From the NCBI RefSeq assembly GCF_038502225.1, contig NC_091293.1, forward strand, positions 10,695,658-10,759,657: a DNA stretch of 64,000 nucleotides. Direction: 5' to 3'. The DNA is from Cherax quadricarinatus (lineage: Eukaryota; Arthropoda; Malacostraca; Decapoda; Parastacidae). The stretch's first letter is position 1; every line of letters begins with the position of its first letter. Position numbers and translations under genes: made by a program. This document shows, piece after piece, positions 21,059 to 31,357 of the stretch. Below the pieces are notes generated by a model that worked only from the letters and a program-made list of their open reading frames with translations, had not been told where the DNA came from and ran no database searches.

Positions 21059-23397
21059 CAGTGGACCCCCGGTTAACGATTTTAATCCGTGCAAGAGGGC
21101 TCATCGTTATGCGAAATAATCGTTATGTGAATGAATTTTCCCCATAAGAAATAATGGAAATAAAATTAATCCGTGCAAGACACCCAAAAGTATGAAAAAA
21201 AATTTTTTTTTACCACATGAAATATTAATTTTAATACACACAAACTGAAAAAGGCATGCACACTTACATGACACTTACTTTTATTGAAGATCTGGTGATG
21301 ATTGATGGGATGGGAGGAGGGGAGAGCATTATCTTCTTACTGTTTAGAAGGGGAATCCCCTTCCATTAGGACTTGAGGTAGCAAGTCCTTTTCTGGGGTT
21401 ACTTCCCTTCTTCTTTTAATGCCACTAGGGCCAGCTTCAGAGTCACTGGACTTCTTTCGCACAAGATATCTGTCCATAGTGGCCTGTACCTCTCGTTCCT
21501 TTATCACTTCCCTAAAGTGTTTCACAACATTGTCAGTGTACAGGTTGCCAACACGGCTTGCAATAGCTGTGTGAGGGTGATTTTCATCCATGAAGGTTTG
21601 CACTTCAAGCCACTTTGCACAGATTTCCTTTATCTTTGTAGTAGGCAACTTCTTCAATTTCTCTCTCCCCTCCTCTGAACCAGTTTACCCAGGTCTGGCC
21701 TCTTGCTCTTGAAGTTGATCTATCAGCTCATCAGTGGTTAGTTCTTCATTGTCCTCCTCCACCAACTCTTCCACATCCTCCCCACTAACCTCCAACCCCA
21801 AGGACTTTCCCAATGCCACAATGGATTCCTCAACTGGCACAGGATTCTCAGGGTTAGCCTCAAACCCTTCAAAATCCCTTTTGTCTACACATTCTGGCCA
21901 CAGTTTCTTCCAAGCAGAGTTCAAGGTCCTCTTAGTCACTTCCTCCCAAGCCTTACCTATAAGGTTTACACAATTGAGGATATTAAAGTGATCTCTCCAA
22001 AACTCTCTTAGAGTCAGTTGAGTTTCTGAGGTCATTACAAAGCACCTTTCAAACAGAGCTTTTGTGTACAGTTTCTTGAAGTTGGAAATAACCTGCTGGT
22101 CCATGGGCTGCAGGAGAGGAGTGGTATTAGGAGGCAAAAACTTCACCTTAATGAAGCTCATGTCCCCATAAAGTCGCTCTGCCACGTCTGTAGGATGACC
22201 AGGGGCATTGTCTAACACCAGGAGGCACTTAAGTTCTAATTTCTTTTCAGTTAGGTAATCTTTCACATTGGGGGCAAATGCATGGTGTAACCAGTTATAG
22301 AAAAATTCCCTAGTGACCCATGCCTTACTGTTTGCCCTCCACAGCACACACAAATTATCCTTGAGGACATTCTTTTGCCTGAACGCTCTGGGAGTTTCAG
22401 AGTGATACACTAATAAAGGCTTCACTTTGCAATCACCAGTAGCATTGGCACACATGAGAAGAGTAAGCCTGTCTTTCATAGGCTTATGTCCTGGGAGTGC
22501 CTTTTCCTCCTGAGTAATGTAGGTCCTGCTTGGCATTTTCTTCCAGAACAGGCCTGTTTCATCACAATTAAACACTTGTTCAGGTTTCAGTCCTTCAGTT
22601 TCTATGTACTCCTTGAATTCCTGCACATATTTTTCAGCCGCTTTGTGGTCCGAACTGGCAGCCTCACCATGCCTTATCACACTATGGATGCCACTACGCT
22701 TCTTAAATCTCTCAAACCAACCTTTGCTGGCCTTAAATTCACTCACATCATCACTAGTTGCAGGCATTTTTTTAATTAAATCCTCATGCAACTTCCTAGC
22801 CTTTTCACATATGATCGCTTGAGAGACGCTATCTCCTGCTAGCTGTTTTTCATTTATCCACACCAATAAGAGTCTCTCAACATCTTCCATCACTTGCGAT
22901 CTTTGTTTCGAAAACACAGTTAAACCTTTGGCAAGAACAGCTTCCTTGATTGTCTTTTTGGTGCCCACAATAGTAGCGATGGTTGATTGGGGTTTCTTGT
23001 ACAACTTGACTAGGTCGGCGATACGCACTCCACTTTCATACTTATCAATGATCTCTTTCTTCATTTCAATGGGTATTCTTACCCTTATTGGTGTACGGTT
23101 GGCACTAGAAGCTTTCTTGGGGCCCATGGTCACTTATTTTCCAGAAACAGCACCGAAAACACTGTAATAATACGAAATATTCCGAGTGTATGCTTGGATG
23201 TTAGCGCGGAGGCTGGCTGGTAAACAATGGCACGGGCGGCACATGTGAGGCTGGCTGAGGGCGCACATTGGACGCGTCTCGGACGAAAATCGGTGAGCAG
23301 GTTTTTAATCGGTATGCGCGGCAAAAATTTTGCGATTAAAGTAAGCGGTATGCGAAATAATCGCTATGTGATGCCATCGTTATGCGGGGGTCCACTG
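21059..23397 (-). mobile_element. Full-length Tigger/pogo transposon
   Basis: A 2339-bp element with ends CAGTGGACCCCCGGTTAACG and GCGGGGGTCCACTG, and TA duplicated at 21057-21058 and 23398-23399. It is inserted in RTE copy E, and copies A and D show the empty AATTATAACC site. It carries one nearly complete transposase reading frame. Subterminal repeats are of the CATAACGAT type (ATGCGAAATAATCG, CGTTATGCGGGG). This is the best preserved Tigger of the window. Confidence 0.94.
21337..23127 (-). pseudogene. Tigger transposase with a single premature stop
   Basis: Starts at the ATG of GACCATGG (23127). Residues about 15-60 form a CENP-B/pogo-type helix-turn-helix (EMKKEIIDKYESGVRIADLV, KPQSTIATI). 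Residues about 75-175 are the second DNA-binding domain (LLLVWINEKQ, GWFERFKKRSG). The DDE domain has its three acidic residues at about 189 (NCDETG), 306 (LVLDNAPGH) and 343 (PMDQQVISNFK). A C-terminal tail of about 115 residues follows. The frame is open for 480 codons, then TAA at 21685-21687 (probably from GAA) splits it. The rest (21657-21337) stays in frame to the natural stop, total 597 codons. All catalytic residues lie before the stop, so a truncated protein with the full catalytic domain could still be made. Confidence 0.92.
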
Positions 23398-24329
23398 TAT
23401 AACCCTACTGTACACTTTTCCTGGTATACTCGGTAAACTTATTCCTCTATAATTTTTACAATCTCTTTTGTCCCCCTTCCCTTTATATAAAGGGACTATA
23501 CATGCTCTCTGCCAATCCCTAGGTACCTTCCCCTCTTTCATAGATTTATTAAACAAAAATACCAGCCACTCCAACACTATATCCCCCCCCTGCTTTTAAC
23601 ATTTCCGTCATGATCCCGTCAGTTTCAGCTGCTTTACCCCCTTTCATTCCACGTAATCAGGGCCGGATTTAGAAGTCTCCGGGCCCTAGGCTATTCAGAT
23701 TGGCGGGGCCCCTTTGAGTTACGGGTAAGCGAAGCGACCCCTTCTAGCTTGGGGGTGGGGGGGGGTCGGTGTGAGCCTGTTTAAGGTCTAATTAAATACA
23801 TTCTGGCTATTTAGATTAAATTTAATAGGGAAAGTACATCAAGACAACCAAAACCATTTACCAACAGCCATTATAACTATCTTGTTAAATCATACATTTT
23901 AAAGAGAATAAACTCAAGACAACATAGTATTACTAGATTAGGCTATTAAAGTAGTGACATCATGTACCTATTATATTCAGCATAACCACTACAGCACTAT
24001 TATTCCCTTTATAAATCACTGACCATTATTGTTATCATTGCATCATGCATAAGACTATCAAATCATATAAACTCAAGAAAGTAAAGAATTTTATATTCAC
24101 AGGCACTTCTTAACCCTTTGACTGTCGCGGTCGTATATGTACGTCATGGGAGATACCGTGTTTGACGTATCTATACGCATAAATTCTAGCGGCTTCAAAT
24201 CGAGCGGGAGAGGGCTGGTAGGCCTACACGAGAGAGAATGGGTCTCAGTGGTCGGTGTGCACCCTGTGAAAAAAATCTGGGACTCAGCGGTGCATTGTGG
24301 GAACGCCATCTTGGTAGTCCATTTTCACC

Positions 24330-26546
24330 ATGCCTCGCGGTAAGAAGTTCCTCACTCCTCGGCGGATTGGAGGTCTTTTGTTCCCAAGTGATAGCTCAAA
24401 CAGTGATGATAGTGTCAGTGAAAGTGAATTCCCTGGTTTTGAAGCGGGTGTGACCGAGAAAATTACCCAGGATAACATAATTAGTGATGAAAACCCAGAT
24501 GACCCACAACCATCCACCTCTGGTGCTAGGCCGGCTCGTTCATATTCACCTGTACCAGGACGAAAGAGGAAACTATTTGCCCGTGTACAAGACTCAGATG
24601 TGAGCAGTGCAAGTGATAGTGATAGTGATTTCAAGGTTATTGAAAGCACTTCTAGTTGTGACAGTGAGGGTGAATATTCCCCAGTGAAACGGCAGTATGT
24701 ACGACGTCGCATGCGGTCTGGTAGTGTGCCATATGCTCTTCCAAGAGGAAGGAGTACATCTCGGAGCACATCCCGTGGCCCTACACCACGTCCTGATAGT
24801 GAAGATGACGATATTGTTACGATGGGTATAAATGATGTGAGTGAGGCAGCAGGCGGTGGTGGTGATAGTGACGGTGCCATGAGTCATGTGACACCAGCAG
24901 CGGGCCACGCTAGTGCCCGCGCTGCTGACTCTGCACAACTACAACCTGCTTCGGCCGACCCCACACTCTCACAACCACAACCACAACCTGCACAACCACA
25001 ACGACCAGCTGACCGCATCTGGGATTGGCATCAAGATGACGAGTTTGTTCCCAATCCCCATGACTTTGATGGAGGACAAAGTGGAATACGGCCATCATGT
25101 ACACTTGGGAACAATCCCACTGAACTGGAATGCTTTCAGTTGTTCTTCGATGAACCCCTGATGGACATTATTGTCAGGGAAAGCAATTCATACTATGAGT
25201 ACACCATGGCAAACACTATGCTTTCACCAAGATCACGCCTACACCAGTGGAAGGACGCAACTGTGGCAGAGATGTATCTCTTCTTTGCCACAATAATGCT
25301 TATGCCACATGTGTATAAGCATAGTGTCAGCACATACTGGGCGACAGACCGCCTGATTTCAACCCCTGCTTTCAGTGACATTATACCAGTGAATAGATTT
25401 GTGTTACTGTTACGTATGTTACACTTTTCAGACAAAACCAGGCCTGACAGAAGCGACAGGTTATATAAGATCAGACGTGTGTTTATGTACCTGAAACAAA
25501 AGTGCTGTATGTATTTTTATCCCTTCAGGAAGCTTGTTATTGACGAGTCTTTGATTTTGTTCAAAGGAAGACTCTCATTCAAGCAGTATATACCAAGCAA
25601 GAGGAAACGCTTTGGTATAAAGTTATTTGTTCTCTGTGATTGCAAAACTGGTCTGGTTTTGGATATAATTGTGTACACTGGCGGTAAAACAATGGAAGAT
25701 ACCAGGAAGTTACTGGGTATCTCTGGTGATGTGGTTAGAACAATGATGGAGCCATATCTTGGTAAGGGGCATATTTTATATACTGACAACTGGTACACAA
25801 GCCCTATACTCAGTGATTTCTTGCGAGTGAACATGACAGATGTGTGTGGCACAGTGCGTAGAAGTCGTAAACATATGCCTAGGTTCGAAGCTGGCAGTCG
25901 TAGAGGTGAAGTGCAGGTGTTTGCTGCCAGTGACATCATGGCATTTCGGTGGCATGACAAACGTGATGTCACACTGCTGACATCAGTTCACCGACACGAA
26001 ATGGTAGAGACTGGCAAGCAGAATAGAGAGACCAATGAACCTATTGTAAAACCTGCAGCTGTGATGGATTACAACCTCAATATGCGCTTAGTGGACAAAT
26101 GTGACATGCAGATTGGGTTTGCTGACTGTGTTCGCAAGAGTTATAAGTGGTACATAAACCTGTTTTTCCATCTTCTTGACATTTCCATGCTGAATGCTTA
26201 TAATATGTATAAGTTGAAGACCAAGAACAAACCCAAATATGGTGAATTTTGTTTGTCAGTCATCAGACAAATAATATTCAAGTACCAAGAAACAACACCT
26301 GCAATAGACCAGCGCCCACGAAATTATCAACACATGTCCTCTCGTCTGAGGCCTGGTGATCACTACCCCATACCACTGCCTGCTACTACTGCCAAGAAAA
26401 ATGCTCAGAAGAGGTGTTTTGTCTGTGGACATACCACAAAACGCCAACAAAAAAGCAGAGACACTCGTTTTATGTGTGAGGAGTGTAAGACACCATTGTG
26501 CTTATACCCATGTTTCAAAGAATTCCACAAGCTGCAGCACTTCTAA
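24330..26546 (+). CDS. piggyBac transposase, intact
   Basis: 738 codons, start ATG at 24330 about 215 bp inside the terminus, stop TAA at 26544-26546. Residues 1 to about 230 are acidic, Ser-rich and low complexity (SDSSNSDDSVSESEF, then QPQPQPAQPQ). Residues about 260-640 are the DDE_Tnp_1_7 catalytic domain, with putative catalytic aspartates at about 405 (VIDESLILFKG), 486 (LYTDNWYTSP) and 580 (AVMDYN). Residues about 695-738 form a Cys/His-rich zinc-binding C-terminus (CFVCGH, CEECKTPLCLYPCFKEFH). The enzyme would excise and integrate the element at TTAA without leaving a footprint (family knowledge). No frameshift or stop is seen, in contrast to nearly every other transposase here. Confidence 0.95.
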   Translation: MPRGKKFLTPRRIGGLLFPSDSSNSDDSVSESEFPGFEAGVTEKITQDNIISDENPDDPQPSTSGARPARSYSPVPGRKRKLFARVQDSDVSSASDSDSDFKVIESTSSCDSEGEYSPVKRQYVRRRMRSGSVPYALPRGRSTSRSTSRGPTPRPDSEDDDIVTMGINDVSEAAGGGGDSDGAMSHVTPAAGHASARAADSAQLQPASADPTLSQPQPQPAQPQRPADRIWDWHQDDEFVPNPHDFDGGQSGIRPSCTLGNNPTELECFQLFFDEPLMDIIVRESNSYYEYTMANTMLSPRSRLHQWKDATVAEMYLFFATIMLMPHVYKHSVSTYWATDRLISTPAFSDIIPVNRFVLLLRMLHFSDKTRPDRSDRLYKIRRVFMYLKQKCCMYFYPFRKLVIDESLILFKGRLSFKQYIPSKRKRFGIKLFVLCDCKTGLVLDIIVYTGGKTMEDTRKLLGISGDVVRTMMEPYLGKGHILYTDNWYTSPILSDFLRVNMTDVCGTVRRSRKHMPRFEAGSRRGEVQVFAASDIMAFRWHDKRDVTLLTSVHRHEMVETGKQNRETNEPIVKPAAVMDYNLNMRLVDKCDMQIGFADCVRKSYKWYINLFFHLLDISMLNAYNMYKLKTKNKPKYGEFCLSVIRQIIFKYQETTPAIDQRPRNYQHMSSRLRPGDHYPIPLPATTAKKNAQKRCFVCGHTTKRQQKSRDTRFMCEECKTPLCLYPCFKEFHKLQHF

Positions 26547-26693
26547 TAAAGTGTCCAGTGATTGTACATATGTATATATATTATAAAGCAATCGTAATAA
26601 ACATTTGTTTACATTGTTTGTGTAAACAAGTTTTAGCAACATTATAATGATACGAGTGTTTTTGCTATAATTGTGTTACATTCAACGAGTGTA

Positions 26694-26905
26694 CAGTGGA
26701 CCCCCAGTTAACGATTTTAATCCGTGCAAGAGGGGTAATTGTTATGCGAAATAATCGTTATGTGAATGAATTTTCCCCATAAGAAATAATGGAAATAAAA
26801 TTAATCCGTGCAAGACACCCAAAAGTATGAAAAAAAAAATTTTACCTCATGAAATATACATTTTCCCACACACAAAGAGAAGGATACATGCACAATAGTA
26901 GAGTA
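26694..26905. mobile_element. One-ended Tigger-type fragment in the piggyBac 3' region
   Basis: Begins after TA (26692-26693) with CAGTGGACCCCCAGTTAACG and follows the Tigger 3' end text (AATCCGTGCAAGAGGGG, CCCATAAGAAATAATGG). It then runs into a near-palindrome around TGCACAGTATATATTGTGCATG that is also found in the Tigger at 42270-42335. No opposite terminus is found, so the right border is uncertain. Confidence 0.75.
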
Positions 26906-27379
26906 GTACATGCACAGTATATATTGTGCATGTACTATGTATATTTGAACATTGCACAATAATTTGGTCTCACAGGCCAAAAAAGTTATGTGAAAAAATA
27001 AAATAGTGAAAAAAACAAGAAACCATCGAATACAAGTAAATAAAAGTTTACCGGGTGAGCGGCAGTCGCCGCTGTTGCCGCCAGCAGATCAATTTCAGCA
27101 GACTTCAGGACTCTATATCTCGGTAAGTACTGATGGGAAAATTTTTTTTTTGGGACTAAAACAATCAGAAAAATAATCTTAACATTTTGATAAGAAAAAA
27201 TTATTTTTTTTTTTTTTTCGAATATTTTGCGACACCAGAAGCAACTTCAGGATTTGGCCCTTCGACAGTCAAAGGGTTAAATAAACTTTTTTCTGGATTT
27301 CATATTGGCAAAATCATCAATTATATTCTGAAAATCAATATTTCTTGTTAGATCAGACTCAATGGTCAACAAGGCTAGG

Positions 27380-27670
27380 TTACACAATTTGTCTTGGCTC
27401 ATTGTTGAACGGAGCTGGTTTTTCACTCTTTTTCAAAACAGAAAATGAACTTTCTCCTTCACAGTTAGTAGCTGGAAGTGTTAGGTAAAGGCGATACACT
27501 ATGTCAACATTAGGGAAGGTTTCTGAGATACCTGCATTTCTTAAATGTTTCAAAGCAGCTGAGGGTGCACATTTTTCAGGTGGAGCTTTAATCTGATTCA
27601 TATACCCAGAAAAATGAACTATTTCTTCAACAAATGTGTCCTGAACATCTGCTGAAAGGTGTTGTTGCAA
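27380..27670 (-). pseudogene. hAT transposase C-terminal (dimerisation) fragment
   Basis: 96 codons ending with the hAT C-terminal signature: a stretch YRLYLTLPATNCEGESSFSV followed by LKKSEKP. This is the dimerisation region of hAT transposases (family knowledge). The N-terminal BED finger and RNase-H-like catalytic core are absent, removed by the internal deletion of the element. Confidence 0.82.
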
Positions 27671-30060
27671 CAGTATAAGTCTAGATAACGTGTAATTACT
27701 TCAGAAAATTGGAGAGGAAACTTCCATTCATCACCCATTAGCGGGAAAACACAGCTGTTCTGATGTAAACAAAGGCGTGTTGAGTGTTGCCATCTATGGT
27801 TAGGTTTATTTATTTTTATTTTATTTTATTTCATTATTTTTGTTTTGATTAATTTTTAAAAATCAATTTTACTCTCCAAACACTTGAACTTTTTAGGTAG
27901 GGACCCCTTTGCACTTGCACCATGTGCGCAGTCTTGGATGAGCCCCTGAACCCCTTGGACCGTGGGGCCCCCAAATGCGCGGGGCCCTAGGCAAATGCCT
28001 AGTTTGCCTATGCGGTAATCCGGCCCTGCACGTAATGCCTCACGCAACTCCCCCTAGCCAGTGCATGAAATTACCGCTTCCCTTTCTTCGTCGACATTTA
28101 AAAGTTCCTCAAAATATTCTCGCCATCTACCCAAAACCTCCATCTCCCCATCTACTAACTCCCCTACTCTGTTTTTAACTGAGAAATCCATTCGTTCTCT
28201 AGGCTTTCTTAACTTGTTTAACTCGCTCCAAAATTTTTTATCATTTTCATAAAAATTTCTTGACAGTGCCTCTCCCACTGTATCATCTGCTCTCCTTTTG
28301 CACTCTCACTACTCTCTCTACCTTTCTTTTACTCTCCATATACTCTACTTTTCATATAACGCTTCTGCTTTGTAAAACCCTCTCATTAGCTAACTTTTTC
28401 TCGTTTATCACACCCTTTACTTCATCATTCCACCAATCATTCCTCTTTCCTCCTGCACCCACCCTCCTATAACCACAGACTTCTGCCCCACATTCTAATA
28501 CTGCATTTTTGAAACTATTCCAACCCTCCCACTACTCAGACTTGCACCAGCCCACCTTTCTCCCAATAGTTGCTTATATCTCGCCCGAACTTCCTCCTCC
28601 CTTAGTTTATACACTTTTACCTCCCTCTTGCTTGTTGTTGCCATTTTCCCACTTTCCCATCTACCTCTTACTCTAACTATAGCTACAACTAAATAATGAT
28701 CCGATATATCAGTTGCCCCTCTATAAACGTGTACATCCTGGAGCCTACCCATCAACCTTTTATCCACCAATACATAATCTAACAATCTACTTTCATTACA
28801 TGCTATATCATACCTTGTATATTTATTTATCCTCTTCATAAAATATGTATTACTTATTACCAAACCTCTTTCTACACATAGCTCAATTAAAGGCTCCCCA
28901 TTTTCATTTACCCCTGGCACCCCAAATTTACCTACTACTCCCTCCACAACATTTTTGCCCACTTTAGCATTAAAATCCCCAACCACCATTACTCTCACAC
29001 TTGGTTCAAAACTCCCCACGCATTTGCTCAACATTTCCCAAAATCTCTCTCCTCGACACTTCTCTCTTCTCCAGGTGCATATACGCTTACTATAACCCAC
29101 TTTTCACATCCAACCTTTATTTTACTTCACATAATCCTTGAATTAATACATTTGTATTTCCTCTTTTCCTGCCATATCTTATCCTTCAACATTATTGCTA
29201 CTCCTTCTTTAGCTCTAACTCTACTTGAAACCCCTGACCTAATCCCATTTATTCCTCTCCACTGAAACTCTCCCACCCCCTTCAGCTTTGTTTCACTTAA
29301 AGCCAGGACATCCAGCTTCTTCTCATTCATAACATCCACAATCATCTCTTTCTTATCATTTGCACAACATCCACACACTTTCTGACTTCTCACTTTGACA
29401 ATTTTCTTCTTATTCTTTTTAGTAATTATTACAGGAAAAGGGGTTACTAGCCCATTGTTCCCGGCATTTTAGTTGACTTTTACAACACGCATGGCTTACG
29501 GAAGAAAGATTCTTATTCCACTTTCCCATGGATATAAAAGGAAGAGTAATAAGACCAAGAACTATTAAGATAAAATCAAAGACAACTCAGATGAGTGTGT
29601 ATAAATAAACATGTACAGTAGGGCCCCACTTATATGGCGGGTTAAGTTCCAGGCTGTCGCCAGAAAGCAGACATCGCTGGAAGGCAGAACGCCATTTTTT
29701 TCCATTTATAAATGCATATAAATGCCAGACAACAAGTTTACACTAAATTATATTAAGTTAGTAATAGAACTAGGCATTAAAAACACACAAAGTAAAATAC
29801 ATTCACAGTAAATTCATTACTTATCTTAAAGTATTTGTAATCTTAATGTATAGTGAGAGGTGAGGAGTACTTATTTGTAGGAAGTCAGGTGCAGGTAGCC
29901 CAGGTGTAGGTAGCCCTGGCTCCCCTTCTCATACTTAATATACGATATTTAAAACGTCCCAGAGAGGTAAAATACACATACAATACACTCATTATTTACC
30001 TTAAAATATGTGTAGTCTTAATATAGGAAGAGAGGCGAGTGGTATTTATTTGTAGGAAGT

Positions 30061-30120
30061 CAGTGTAGGTAGCTGGTAGGTGTAGCCCGCCTGGGCTACA
30101 CCTACCGGCTACCTACACTG
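30061..30120. repeat. 60-nt near-perfect palindrome
   Basis: The two 30-nt halves are reverse complements except one internal mismatch and the central four bases. It begins CAGTGTAGGTAGC and ends GCTACCTACACTG. It would form a 28-bp hairpin. It lies between the second and third internal repeats of the element at 29616-34016. Confidence 0.85.
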
Positions 30121-30966
30121 TGGCCCAGAGCCATATTAACATCGACATGCCTTGTTCACTGAATTTAATCATTTCTAACAACTACCTTTAGATGCCATCA
30201 TAAACGAAGGTAGAAGTAATGAATAAATCATGCCGAAAATTGTAAACAAAAGCGGAGTGAGGGAGTGGCTGGGCCAAACGCAGATTCATAAACGTTTTCT
30301 TTGATGGCTGAGCAGAGAAAACGTAATGTTGTCCCTCCACCCGGCTACCACACAGCTCCACAAGTATTATTATCAGAGCACACATAAAATATGCAATAAA
30401 TGCCAGACAACAAATTTACACTAACTTATATTAAGTTAGCAATATAAATAGGCATTAAAAACACAATAAAAGGTATGATACACACAGAGTACACTTATTA
30501 CTTACCTTAAAATATTAATATTAATGTGTGAGAGGTGAGTGGCAGGGTGTTTATTGAATAAAATCATAATGGCACACCATCATCCTCTAACTTGGCACTT
30601 AAAGCAAGAGGCTTACGACTTCTCTTTTTATTACAACTAACCTTAGACACCGTCGTCAATGAGAGCCAACTAGTTAACGAAAGAGTAAACAAGAGAGAGA
30701 ATGAGATACATAGTTGAGACAATGTAAGAACACAAACTGAACAGGTAGTGGACGATCACTTGGTCAGGCGAAATAAATGCGTATTAATATGTGTCTACTT
30801 TTAGTTCATTCACGTCCATTTGTAAGAGTTTGTAAAACATTTACCTCAATATTTTTTTATTTTAATAATAATTACCTCACAATACAAATACTCTTACATT
30901 GTGTACAAGTTGTACAAGTTAGTTCAGAATAAACAAACAGCAACACACCATTTTTAGAGTGAATGA

Positions 30967-30968
30967 AG

Positions 30969-31018
<50 letters not shown>

Positions 31019-31032
31019 AATAATATTTTTTA
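30967..31032. repeat. AT microsatellite, self-complementary (ATA/TAT)
   Basis: About 22 trinucleotides, first ATA/AAT then ATT/TAT then AAT again, giving a self-complementary tract. It lies inside the element at 29616-34016. Confidence 0.85.
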
Positions 31033-31357
31033 TTATAAAAAGCACTAAACCCACAAGGGTCATGAATTGCTATATAGAGAGTAAAGGCATACGAAAAGAA
31101 TATTTTTCTACAGTTATCCCCCAGTTTGACTGGAGAAAACGTAATTCTTCCGACACTATCTACACAGCTGCTTTGTAAACAAGTCTCATATTTACATCAA
31201 TTTTTATTCTGTGAGTGTATGTATCATGTTTATATGCTATGTAATGGGTTTCATATATAATTTTGAGAAAAATATCATAGATGGATTAATGAAAATGCCT
31301 ATATTGATGTAAAATAAGACATTTAGTGTGCCCAAGAGTGATTATTATTACATAGTA

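Larger units (their letters stand above)
24114..27276 (+). mobile_element. piggyBac transposon with intact transposase
   Basis: Flanked by TTAA (24110-24113, 27277-27280), with terminal repeats CCCTTTGACTGTCG and CGACAGTCAAAGGG. It is inserted inside the hAT element. The 5' leader contains TACGTC/GACGTA word pairs. The single ORF is uninterrupted. A Tigger-type end (26694 to about 26905) lies in the 3' noncoding part. Both termini and the ORF look functional, so this is the strongest candidate for a recently active element in the window. Confidence 0.93.
23658..28028 (-). mobile_element. hAT transposon, internally deleted, carrying a piggyBac
   Basis: Ends CAGGGCCGGATTTAGAAG and CGGTAATCCGGCCCTG are typical hAT termini. 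An 8-bp duplication CACGTAAT (23650-23657 and 28029-28036) proves the insertion into RTE copy E. Without the nested piggyBac (24114-27276 plus its TTAA), only about 1.2 kb of hAT remains, far less than an autonomous copy. It keeps only a C-terminal transposase piece at 27380-27670. The coding strand is minus. Confidence 0.92.
19609..29393 (-). pseudogene. RTE endonuclease/reverse transcriptase of copy E, in five pieces
   Basis: Reading on the minus strand, 29393-29127 and 29100-28495 are endonuclease (LALSETKLKG, VVGDFNAKVG), 28278-28054 is the linker, 23577-23400 is the fingers (VPLYKGKGDKRDCKNYRGIS), 21104-20826 is the palm start (AFMDLEKAYDRVD), 20665-19862 is the palm and thumb (GLRQGCVMSPWLFN, LLFADDTVLMG) and 19890-19609 is the tail ending VFGT. 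The breaks between pieces are nested transposons plus frameshifts near 29110, 28490 and 19870. All key motifs remain. Confidence 0.9.

Noticed and set aside
24284..24880. Long minus-strand open frame opposite the piggyBac transposase N-terminus
   Set aside because: It is a shadow of the low-complexity Ser/Asp-rich coding region. It has no domain and is antisense to a clear ORF.
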